Assembly (NCBI GenBank): GCA_963729815.1
Contig: CAVSPU010000003.1
Coordinates: 186,001 to 250,000, forward strand
Direction: 5' to 3'
Length of the DNA: 64,000 nucleotides
Source of the DNA: DAHUXN01 sp963729815
GTDB taxonomy: Bacteria; Acidobacteriota; Terriglobia; Acidiferrales; UBA7541
Shown here in pieces: positions 9,884 through 17,336 of this stretch. Position 1 is the stretch's first letter. The number at the start of each line of letters is the position of its first letter. A model generated the notes under the pieces. That model saw only the letters and a program-made list of their open reading frames with translations. It ran no database searches and had not been told where the DNA came from. The position numbers and the translations under genes were made by a program.

Positions 9884-10588
9884 ATGGACAAGCAATTCAT
9901 CGTTTTGGGCGTTATCTGGTATGTGGTCTTCTTGTTTTCGACTGTGTGCCATGAAGGCGCGCACGCGCTGGCAGGAAAGCTGGGAGGCGACCCGACAGCT
10001 TTCCACGGCGGACAAGTAACGCTTAATCCAATCCCGCACATGCGCCGCGAGCCGGTTGGGACGATCGTGGTGCCCATCCTCTCGTACATTTTTGCGGGCT
10101 GGATGATCGGCTGGGCGAGTGCGCCCTACGATCCGGCGTGGGCGCAGCGATATCCGCGCCGATCGGCATGGATGGCGCTCGCGGGACCTGCGGCGAATTT
10201 CCTGCTGATGATTGCGGCGGCGGTGGGAATTCACGCAGGGATGGCCATGGGCTTGTTTCACGCCCCTGAAAGCGCTTCGTTTACACAGATCACGCAAGCT
10301 TCGATGACGGGAGGATCAGCGCAACTGGCGGCGACGGTGCTAAGCATTTTGTTCGTGCTGAATCTGCTGCTGGGGACGTTCAACCTGCTTCCCTTCCCGC
10401 CACTCGACGGACACAACGGCATTACGGTTCTGTTGCCGGAACGCGCTGCGGTGCGCTTCATGACCAGCACGTTTGCTGGCTTGGGATTCGCGGGGCTGCT
10501 GCTTGCCTGGTTTGTCTATGACAAGATATTTCCTGTCATATTCAGACTCGCATTGAATCTGCTGTATCCCGGCGCACATTATGGATGA
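9884..10588 (+). CDS. Site-2 protease-like M50 metalloprotease
   Basis: A 234-residue integral membrane protein with the M50 zinc motif HEGAH (HExxH, near residues 23-27) in the first transmembrane helix and the second M50 motif NLLPFPPLDGHNG near residue 172, which supplies the third zinc ligand Asp. Several hydrophobic helices lie between. This is the compact Rip/SpoIVFB-like type without a PDZ domain. Such proteases cut substrates inside the membrane, often anti-sigma factors or transcription factors; no target is evident here. Start: the ATG at 9884 is preferred; an in-frame TTG at 9845 would add 13 polar residues. Confidence 0.85.
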   Translation: MDKQFIVLGVIWYVVFLFSTVCHEGAHALAGKLGGDPTAFHGGQVTLNPIPHMRREPVGTIVVPILSYIFAGWMIGWASAPYDPAWAQRYPRRSAWMALAGPAANFLLMIAAAVGIHAGMAMGLFHAPESASFTQITQASMTGGSAQLAATVLSILFVLNLLLGTFNLLPFPPLDGHNGITVLLPERAAVRFMTSTFAGLGFAGLLLAWFVYDKIFPVIFRLALNLLYPGAHYG

Positions 10589-10600
10589 TGACTCTATGGG

Positions 10601-10681
10601 TCAAGGACGCGAACCGGCGAATCTGTTTTTGGTTCAAAGCCAGACATGATGTTCTGATTTGCAATTCGCACGCGTCCTTGA
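10601..10681. repeat. Long imperfect stem-loop
   Basis: An 11-base arm TCAAGGACGCG at 10601-10611 is exactly complementary to 10671-10681. Further in, GCGAAT (10617-10622) pairs with ATTCGC (10664-10669). The structure lies 12 bases after the protease stop and 100 bases before the PilZ-like gene. No T-run follows, so it is not a standard terminator. Confidence 0.55.
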
Positions 10682-10780
10682 GCTACCGCCGCCGGAAACT
10701 AACCCCTTGCAATGCAACAATGAATGGAATCGCGCGCTTTGGCCCTGCATCTGCTTTTCATCAGCGCAGAGGTAAGATCA

Positions 10781-11134
10781 ATGGCTCCGCAGAATGTAAA
10801 CAAGGCAAGCGCGCATGTGGAGGTTTCAGGATGGAATTTGAGCGAGGAGTTCTTCGTCGAGAAGGGATTGCTTTCGAGCGATGGGGACGGAGAACAAAGA
10901 ATCGTGTTGCAGACCTGGCTCCGAGTGGGTTCGCTAGTGTTTGTGCGCTGTAGCGACCGGGAGTCAGCCATGCGCAGCATTCCAGTGACCTATCAAGTGT
11001 CGAGAATCAGCCAAAATGGGGCTTGTGCCAGCCGGGAAATATGCCTGAAACCAATGCGCGCGTGCCAAGCGCAGAGCATCGAGTTTTCGGAGTCGCCATT
11101 TATCGAGGCAAGCACCGAGGCAAGGCCGAATTGA
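10781..11134 (+). CDS. PilZ-like protein lacking c-di-GMP motifs
   Basis: A 117-residue protein that aligns by eye with the PilZ protein encoded at 12960: both contain VEVSG(W/F)xL..xFF.., a later RVGS/RGS-type turn, and YQV.R near the end. The RxxxR and (D/N)xSxxG motifs that bind cyclic di-GMP in PilZ domains are missing here, so it probably does not bind the nucleotide in the usual way. The ATG at 10781 has an AGAGGTAA site upstream; a more upstream in-frame start has none. It lies just before the NtrC-type regulator gene on the same strand. Confidence 0.6.
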   Translation: MAPQNVNKASAHVEVSGWNLSEEFFVEKGLLSSDGDGEQRIVLQTWLRVGSLVFVRCSDRESAMRSIPVTYQVSRISQNGACASREICLKPMRACQAQSIEFSESPFIEASTEARPN

Positions 11135-11367
11135 AACAAGAGCCTGGCGTGGCGTTCCTTCTTGAAACCGGGAATCCTGAATTGAAACGATTATAGACTC
11201 CTAAAACTCCATCAGCCCGTCATTGTCCCGTGCGCAAAACGATTGAAAATGCTGTCTCGTTGCGCAGGTGAACGCGGAACCCCTTCATTGACAACCGATT
11301 CGCAACGATTGAGGAAAATGTCGCCCGCAGCAAACGCTAGTTCCCGTGCGCACGATAAGAATGCGTT

Positions 11368-11384
11368 CTGGCACGGGCCGTGCC
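11368..11384 (+). promoter_or_regulatory. Possible sigma-54 promoter / palindromic operator
   Basis: CTGGCACGGGCCGTGCC agrees with the -24/-12 consensus YTGGCACGrNNNTTGCW except at two positions and keeps the obligatory GG-N10-GC spacing. It is also a 7-bp palindrome around a central G. It ends 13 bases before the regulator's ATG, so transcription from it would be nearly leaderless; an operator role is an alternative. Confidence 0.35.
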
Positions 11385-11397
11385 TAAAGCCGAAGAC

Positions 11398-12813
11398 ATG
11401 GCCACAACTACGGAAAAACCCATCGTTAATCTTATCCGCCAGAACCTGCCGGTTTGCATTCTCGACGACGAAGCCGATCTGGCCGAAGCAACCGCGGCAA
11501 GATTGGAGCGGCTTGGTTTCCCTTCGGTAGGCACTACAGATCCAAACGTGGCACTGGCCCAGGTGCGCAGCGGGACATGCCGGGTGGTGCTGGCCGACAT
11601 GAAGATGCCGGGTATCGACGGCTTTGCGTTCCTGGAAAAATCATTGCAACTCGATCCGAACATCGCCGTGATCTTGATCACCGGCTTTTACTCGGTGGAT
11701 TCGGCAATCGAAGCGATCAAGCGCGGCGCGTACGACTTTCTCTGCAAGCCTTTGGAGCAGGGCCGGCTGGTACGGGCGCTCGATGAATTAGCTGAGGTTT
11801 CGACGCGGCGTTCGCAGGTGCGGGCACTCGATGAGCAGCTGCTATCGAATCTGGAATTCGAGGGGATCGTGGGACGCAGTCCGGCGATGTTGGAAATGCT
11901 GGATATGGCGCGCAAGGTTGCAAAACACTTCACGAATGTGCTCGTCAGCGGCCCAACCGGCTCGGGCAAGGAATTGGTGGCGCGGGCCCTTCATCGCATG
12001 AGCCCGGTCGCGGCGCAACGATTCGCGGTGTGCAATTGCTCAGCGATGGTGGACACACTGCTGGAAAGCCAGCTTTTCGGCCACATGCGCGGGTCGTTCA
12101 CAGGAGCCACGGAAACGCGGCCGGGACTGTTCGAATATGCGGATGGAGGTACGGTATTTCTCGACGAAGTGGGCGAAACGTCGCTGGCCATGCAAGCGAA
12201 ACTGTTGCGTGTTATCCAGAATCGGGAGATTCAACGGGTCGGCTCGCCGGAAGTGAAAAAAGTGGACGTGCGAATCATCGCGGCAACAAACCGCGACCTG
12301 CGCAATGAAGTCTTGAAAGGGCGCTTCCGCGAAGACCTCTTCTACCGGCTGAACTCGCTGGAAATCAAAGTACCAGGGCTCTCCGAGCGCAGGGAAGACA
12401 TCCCGATTCTCGTGCGGTACTTCCTGAAGAAATACAGCGAAGCGTACGGCAAGACGTTCGGGGGCCTGACGCGCCGGGCGCAAATTGTGTTGCTGCATCA
12501 TGACTGGCCAGGGAACGTGCGGGAACTGGAGAACGTGATATCCAGCGCCGCCATCACGGCGACGAGCGAATTTATCGACGTCGGCGACCTTCCCGAAAAT
12601 CTGCGAAAACCCGCCGGGCACGGTGCGATTGGCGAGGAGATCTGGCGCCCGCTGCCGCTGGAAGAAATTGACCGCATCCATATCAAGAAAGTACTCGAAA
12701 TGTGCTCGGGAAACCGTGTGCGCGCTTCACAGGTGCTTGGAATCGGCCGAACGAGCCTGTACCGTTTCTTAAAGCGCGAACAACAGCTCCCGACCGGCAA
12801 TAGCCCCCACTGA
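11398..12813 (+). CDS. NtrC-family sigma-54 response regulator
   Basis: A 471-residue response regulator in three parts. The receiver domain (about 20-135) has acidic residues LDDE and phospho-acceptor Asp near 67 (VLADMKMPG). The AAA+ sigma-54 interaction domain has Walker A GPTGSGKE near 185, loop GSFTGA near 232 (a Ser-for-Ala version of GAFTGA), Walker B GTVFLDEVGE and an arginine-finger region. A Fis-type C-terminal helix-turn-helix (NRVRASQVLGIGRTSLYRFLKR) follows. It should activate sigma-54 promoters after phosphorylation by a histidine kinase not encoded nearby. The ATG at 11398 is preferred over a GTG six codons upstream. It is flanked by two PilZ-type genes, suggesting a motility, pilus or exopolysaccharide context. 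Confidence 0.93.
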   Translation: MATTTEKPIVNLIRQNLPVCILDDEADLAEATAARLERLGFPSVGTTDPNVALAQVRSGTCRVVLADMKMPGIDGFAFLEKSLQLDPNIAVILITGFYSVDSAIEAIKRGAYDFLCKPLEQGRLVRALDELAEVSTRRSQVRALDEQLLSNLEFEGIVGRSPAMLEMLDMARKVAKHFTNVLVSGPTGSGKELVARALHRMSPVAAQRFAVCNCSAMVDTLLESQLFGHMRGSFTGATETRPGLFEYADGGTVFLDEVGETSLAMQAKLLRVIQNREIQRVGSPEVKKVDVRIIAATNRDLRNEVLKGRFREDLFYRLNSLEIKVPGLSERREDIPILVRYFLKKYSEAYGKTFGGLTRRAQIVLLHHDWPGNVRELENVISSAAITATSEFIDVGDLPENLRKPAGHGAIGEEIWRPLPLEEIDRIHIKKVLEMCSGNRVRASQVLGIGRTSLYRFLKREQQLPTGNSPH

Positions 12814-12959
12814 GCGTCCGAGCACCGAAACGGCACAACTGTCTCGCTACGTTGCACGGCAATCCTCGGCACAACCATCGAATCGTGCTTTGTTTCCATC
12901 GACTTAGTGCGTTCCATCTGTGGCTATTCGATTGCCACATCTTATGGGGAGGGCCTGAA

Positions 12960-13346
12960 ATGCGTAGCGCGGTGAATTGGGAAGAGCTGGGAATCGAGGC
13001 AAGCCAGGACCGGCGGAGCGAGACACGCCTTCCTTTGGCCGTGTCGGTCGAGGTGAGCGGCTTCGATCTCGCGGGAAGATTTTTCAGTGAACGGACGAAG
13101 ACAGTGGACATCAGCGAGAGCGGATGTTCGTTTCATTTGAAAAATGACATCGCGCGCGGCAGCATCGTGGGCATCAGAATCAAATCAGAAGCAGAGGACG
13201 GATCTGCTCTGCGGCGGCCTCTTCTCTATCAAGTAGCCCGGAGTGAACACGTTCAAAGTGACTGGATCGTAGGCGCAGCGAAGCTGCAGCCGGAAAGCAT
13301 TTGGCTCGCGTTTTTTCCGAAAACCGACCTCCCGCACGCACACTAA
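12960..13346 (+). CDS. PilZ domain protein
   Basis: A 128-residue single-domain PilZ protein. The cyclic di-GMP motifs are visible: RxxxR in RRSETRLPLAVSVEV near residues 20-25, and DISESG (D-x-S-x-x-G) near residue 57. It should bind cyclic di-GMP and relay the signal to a partner. The ATG has a strong GGGGAGGG site. It follows the NtrC-type regulator by 146 bases on the same strand and is a paralogue of the motif-less protein at 10781. Confidence 0.85.
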   Translation: MRSAVNWEELGIEASQDRRSETRLPLAVSVEVSGFDLAGRFFSERTKTVDISESGCSFHLKNDIARGSIVGIRIKSEAEDGSALRRPLLYQVARSEHVQSDWIVGAAKLQPESIWLAFFPKTDLPHAH

Positions 13347-13440
13347 CCGTAAATCAATTCGGCGCCACCAAGGATCCGCTACACGCGTCCGCAGGCAGAG
13401 CACCCACGCGCCGCAGTCTTCAATATTTTCTAGATAAGAC

Positions 13441-14124
13441 TTACTTCATTCCGCTGCTGTAGGACGCGACACTTGTCGTTGGCACCCAAACCGTATTGTC
13501 GAGGCGAACGAGCATGCCAGTCTGCGCAGGCAGTTCGACATCCTTACCTCGCTTGGTGGCTACGTAAGCAGCGCTGCCGATCATACCAATGCCGAAGCCG
13601 CGGACCGCGTGGCTGAAGATCAAACCAACCACTGAACCGCCGCCCGTGCCGATCGCAGCGTCGAGAACGTAGCCCTTGACGTCGCGCTTTTCTTCAATCG
13701 CCACGCCTTCTACTTCCTTCAAGTCCTTGCGCGCTTTGCTGCCCTGGGCCGAGTCCTTGTAAATTCCAAGGAGGCTCATGCGCGCTGGGAGAATGCGGCT
13801 GTCAACTTCAATCGAGCTGAAGGTGAGGCTCATCGAAGCGCCGCCGCGGATCAACGCGAATCGCTTTGGCCCATCCACGCCGGTGACCGTGCCGTGAACC
13901 TTGGCACCGGCGGGAAGAATCAACTGGTTCCCGAGATAAACGGGCTCAGCAACAACGGCAATGAACGGATCGCCATTGCGAGCGACGCTGGTGCTCAACC
14001 CGTTGAGCAGGGTCAGCTTGACCTGTGTGCCCTGCATGAGCTCTGTCGTTTGCGCGTGAACTGCCGCCGGTGCCAGGAGAAGCGCCATCGACACGGCAGC
14101 GACCAACGAAAGTAGCCGCTTCAT
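13441..14124 (-). CDS. Exported protein with glycine-rich segment
   Basis: A 227-residue protein with a clear signal peptide (MKRLLSLVAAVSMALLLAPA, cleavage likely after VHA-Q). The N-terminal mature part (LTLLNGLSTS..GDPFIAVVAEPVYLGNQLILPAGAKVHGTV) resembles the beta-rich fold seen in VirB10/TrbI C-termini and related proteins. Near residues 155-190 is a Gly-rich helix pair (GTGGGSVVGLIFSHAVRG) like a glycine zipper. Function unknown. The ATG has a strong GGAGGG site. No partner gene adjoins it. Confidence 0.75.
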   Translation of the reverse strand: MKRLLSLVAAVSMALLLAPAAVHAQTTELMQGTQVKLTLLNGLSTSVARNGDPFIAVVAEPVYLGNQLILPAGAKVHGTVTGVDGPKRFALIRGGASMSLTFSSIEVDSRILPARMSLLGIYKDSAQGSKARKDLKEVEGVAIEEKRDVKGYVLDAAIGTGGGSVVGLIFSHAVRGFGIGMIGSAAYVATKRGKDVELPAQTGMLVRLDNTVWVPTTSVASYSSGMK

Positions 14125-14432
14125 TCATCCCTCCATGCCCAAAGCTTTTGTGCCTTGAGCTGCCCCGTTTCGTGAGGATTTCCGCTGGCGCCGCGGGCGG
14201 GTGCGGAGGAAGAATCACCCGCGGATAAGATAACGGAGAAGGACAAGCCAATGCGCAGAAATCAAAGGCTGATGTTCCTAAGCACAACAGCCCAAAGCCG
14301 CGGGGGAAATCGCAGGAACCATGGCGAGCGCAGCTTTCGCGTGCAAGAACGGTATGCTAGACTCGCGGCAGCGAACGAAAAACGCGGCGCGAGAAGCGCA
14401 ACGAAAAAATCGTTCGCCAATCGGTGGAACTT
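14125..14432. other. Intergenic region upstream of the SRP RNA
   Basis: About 308 bases between the divergent exported-protein gene and the SRP RNA. It should contain promoters for both directions. A coding frame runs open through here into dnaX, but it crosses the RNA gene and has no start signal, so I do not treat it as coding. Confidence 0.4.
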
Positions 14433-14523
<91 letters not shown>

Positions 14524-14559
14524 AGTTCCTTCAACGCAGGGGACGAACCAAGGACACTC

Positions 14560-16263
14560 ATGGCCTATCAAGTGATCGCGCGCAAGTGGCGGCCGCAAAC
14601 CTTTCGTGAAGTTGTCGGCCAGCGCCACGTGACGCAGACGCTGGAGAATGCCATCAAGCAGAACCGACTGGCGCACGCATATATTTTTTGCGGGACGCGC
14701 GGCGTGGGAAAAACGACCACGGCGCGCATTCTGGCGAAGTGCCTCAACTGCGTCAACGGGCCTACCGCAGAGCCCTGCAACATATGCGACGCGTGCCGCG
14801 AAATCACTTCCGGCGGTTCACTCGACGTACTGGAAATCGACGCGGCATCGAATCGAGGCATCGATCAAGTGCGCGAGCTGCGCGAAATGGTGCGCTATGC
14901 TCCAGCCTCGGGTCGCTACAAAGTTGTGATTCTCGATGAAGCGCACCAGCTCACAGACGAAGCCTCGAATGCGCTGCTGAAGACGCTGGAAGAGCCACCC
15001 GATAAAGTTGTGTTCATTCTGGCGACGACGCGACCTGAGGATTTAGTCGATACGATTAAGTCGCGCGCACAGCTGTTTCAATTCCGTTCGCTCACCTTCC
15101 AGGAAATCGCCGATGCGCTTGAACATATCGTCAAGGAAGAAAAGCTGGAGATCGAGCCGGGAGCAATCGCGGTGCTGGCGAGGGCCGCGGAAGGAAGCCT
15201 CCGCGACGGACTTTCTCTGCTCGAACAGGCGATCTCGTATTCGGGCGACAAGATCACTGACGCGCAGGTGCGCGAGCTGCTGGGAGTTGTCGCCGAAGAA
15301 GTACTCGATGATCTGATGGCGGCTATCGCGGATCATTCGGCGGAAAAAGCCCTGACGCTTGTGCAGCGGCTCCACGCCGAAGGGCACAACCTGCAGCATT
15401 TCTGCCGCGAATCCATTCGGCACATGCGCAATCTCCTGGTCGCAAAAGTTTCAGGGGCGGATTCTTCCTTAATCGCCGCACCGGCCGATGAACGTCCGCG
15501 GCTAGCGGAACAGGCGGAGCGATTCGGCGAGGAAGACTTGACGCGCTTCTTCCAAATTCTGATCGCAACCGACGATGATCTGCGCCGCAAGCCCGATGCG
15601 CGCTTGCATCTCGAACTTGGGTTGCTGCGCCTCGTGAATGCGGCGCGACTGGCTCCGCTGGAAGAAGTGATTTCCGATTTGCGCGACGAAGCCCCGGCGC
15701 GTCCCGCGCCAGGCGCGACGCGACAATCCGGCGCAAGCGCGCCAAAGATGCAAGCCGCAGCGCCGAGAGCGGCAACGCCGATTCAGGCTACGACGGCACC
15801 GAACGCGACAGATCCTGGCGCGGAAAGGGCCGCGCCACAGCCTGCGTCGCCGCCGCGCATTGTCGCCAAGTCAGCGGAGGGCCAATTCAGCGGCCTCGCT
15901 GCAGCGCAGATGGAAGCAATTCAGTCGGCGCTGCAAAATCAGCAGAAATTTCTGTGGTCGATTGTCGGGCATGCGAGCCGCTGGGAGCTCAATGGCGGCG
16001 AAATGAATTTGTATTTTCCACCGGAGAGCCGCGCGCTGGCCGAAATGTTGCAGGCGCGGGACCCTATGGAGAAGTTGCGCACCGTGCTCAGCACCGTGAT
16101 GGGCCAACCGCTTCGCGTTTGTGTTAAACTCGATTCTGGCCGAAGCGCAGCGCTGCGAGCATCGGAATTACGGGCGCGGTTCGAAGAGGATCCCATCGTT
16201 CGGGCGATGCTGGAGCGCTTCGGCGGAAGAATTTCAGAAGTGAAGCGGCGAAGCGAGGACTGA
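14560..16263 (+). CDS. dnaX: DNA polymerase III subunit gamma/tau
   Basis: A 567-residue clamp-loader ATPase. It has the N-terminal MAYQVIARKWRPQTF signature, Walker A GTRGVGKTT near residue 47, a four-cysteine zinc module (CLNC..CNICDAC), Walker B VILDEAHQL, and the sensor region EEPPDKVVFILATT. After about residue 380 comes an Ala/Pro-rich linker and a C-terminal domain (KFLWSIVGHASRWEL..) of tau type. The ATG at 14560 follows AAGGA and comes 36 bases after the SRP RNA. First gene of the dnaX-ybaB-recR cluster; its TGA is one base before the ybaB start. Confidence 0.96.
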   Translation: MAYQVIARKWRPQTFREVVGQRHVTQTLENAIKQNRLAHAYIFCGTRGVGKTTTARILAKCLNCVNGPTAEPCNICDACREITSGGSLDVLEIDAASNRGIDQVRELREMVRYAPASGRYKVVILDEAHQLTDEASNALLKTLEEPPDKVVFILATTRPEDLVDTIKSRAQLFQFRSLTFQEIADALEHIVKEEKLEIEPGAIAVLARAAEGSLRDGLSLLEQAISYSGDKITDAQVRELLGVVAEEVLDDLMAAIADHSAEKALTLVQRLHAEGHNLQHFCRESIRHMRNLLVAKVSGADSSLIAAPADERPRLAEQAERFGEEDLTRFFQILIATDDDLRRKPDARLHLELGLLRLVNAARLAPLEEVISDLRDEAPARPAPGATRQSGASAPKMQAAAPRAATPIQATTAPNATDPGAERAAPQPASPPRIVAKSAEGQFSGLAAAQMEAIQSALQNQQKFLWSIVGHASRWELNGGEMNLYFPPESRALAEMLQARDPMEKLRTVLSTVMGQPLRVCVKLDSGRSAALRASELRARFEEDPIVRAMLERFGGRISEVKRRSED

Positions 16264-16264
16264 A

Positions 16265-16591
16265 ATGGAAGTCAAAGCACTGCAACAAATGATGGCTCAA
16301 TTGTGGCAGATGCAGGAAAGCCTGGAGCAGAGGCGCGGCCAGATCAACGTCGAGGCGACGGCGGGCGGCGGGATGGTGGCCGTGAAAATGAACGGCCAGA
16401 AGCAGCTTACGGAAGTGAAAATCGAGCCAGGCGTCTTTGCCAGCAAAGATCAGGAAATGCTGCAGGATTTGCTCCTTGCCGCGGTCAATGAAGCCTCGCG
16501 CCGCGTGGACGAAGAGCTCAGCAAGCAAGTGAAAGACATGACGGGAAGCCTTTCGGGACTCGGCGGTTTGCGGATACCGGGGCTTTTCTGA
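16265..16591 (+). CDS. ybaB: YbaB/EbfC nucleoid-associated protein
   Basis: A 108-residue YbaB/EbfC family DNA-binding protein. The N-terminal helix is amphipathic (LQQMMAQLWQMQESLEQRR), followed by the conserved core VEATAGGGMVAVKMNGQKQL and EVKIEPGVF, then the C-terminal helix. It forms dimeric tweezers on DNA. It sits between dnaX and recR as in most bacteria. The ATG is one base after the dnaX stop, so translation is probably coupled. Confidence 0.95.
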   Translation: MEVKALQQMMAQLWQMQESLEQRRGQINVEATAGGGMVAVKMNGQKQLTEVKIEPGVFASKDQEMLQDLLLAAVNEASRRVDEELSKQVKDMTGSLSGLGGLRIPGLF

Positions 16592-16683
16592 AGCGCGAAG
16601 AATTGCGCGCCTATCGCTTTACAAACGACCTCATCTCGCACGGAATTGTCATCGTAGAAATTCGCGCCTGAAACGGACTGCCG

Positions 16684-17283
16684 ATGCCCGACTTCGCCCC
16701 ATCGATCACGCGCCTTATCGACGAACTGAAACATTTGCCGGGAATCGGGCAGAAGACGGCGCAACGGCTGGCGTTTCATCTGCTGCGCGTGGACCGCGAC
16801 CAGGCGCTGGCGCTCGCGGACGCGATCCGCGAAGCGAAGGAAAAAATCCGCGAATGCTCCGTGTGCAACAACATCACGGACACGGATCCCTGCTATTTCT
16901 GCACGAGCGCGACGCGAAACAAAAAGACGATCTGCGTGGTGGAAGAAGCGCCGAACATTTCCGCCGTCGAGAAAACGCGGGAGTACAACGGGATGTATCA
17001 CGTGCTCGGAGGCGCGCTCTCGCCGCTGCAGGGCCGCGGGCCGGAGCAATTGAAGATCAAGAGTTTGATCGAGCGCCTGAAAGGCGGAACGGTGGAGGAG
17101 ATCATCATCGCGACGAACCCCACGGCCGAAGGCGAGGCGACCGCCGTTTATCTTTCGAAGCTGATCAAGCCGCTAGGCGTGCGCGTCACGCGAATCGCCA
17201 TGGGCATTCCGGTCGGCTCGGATTTGGAATACGCGGATGAAGTGACGATGCTCAAGGCGATGGAAGGCCGCCGTGAACTATAA
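16684..17283 (+). CDS. recR: Recombination mediator RecR
   Basis: A 199-residue RecR, which with RecO and RecF loads RecA at gaps. An N-terminal helix-hairpin-helix (LKHLPGIGQKTAQRLAFHLL) is followed by a zinc finger with four cysteines (ECSVCNN..CYFC, about residues 57-74), a Toprim domain (ICVVEEAPNISAVEKT) and the Walker-B-like C-terminal part with ATNPTAEGEATA. Full length. It lies 92 bases after ybaB. Confidence 0.96.
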   Translation: MPDFAPSITRLIDELKHLPGIGQKTAQRLAFHLLRVDRDQALALADAIREAKEKIRECSVCNNITDTDPCYFCTSATRNKKTICVVEEAPNISAVEKTREYNGMYHVLGGALSPLQGRGPEQLKIKSLIERLKGGTVEEIIIATNPTAEGEATAVYLSKLIKPLGVRVTRIAMGIPVGSDLEYADEVTMLKAMEGRREL

Positions 17284-17336
17284 ATCGCAGACGCAAACCC
17301 TCCATCGCAGTCCCCTGCTTCGCCTCGTTCTTGCGT

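Noticed and set aside
13441..14124. VirB10/TrbI-type secretion component
   Set aside because: Only a weak resemblance in one beta-rich stretch. The protein is short, has a cleavable signal and no other type IV secretion gene is nearby.
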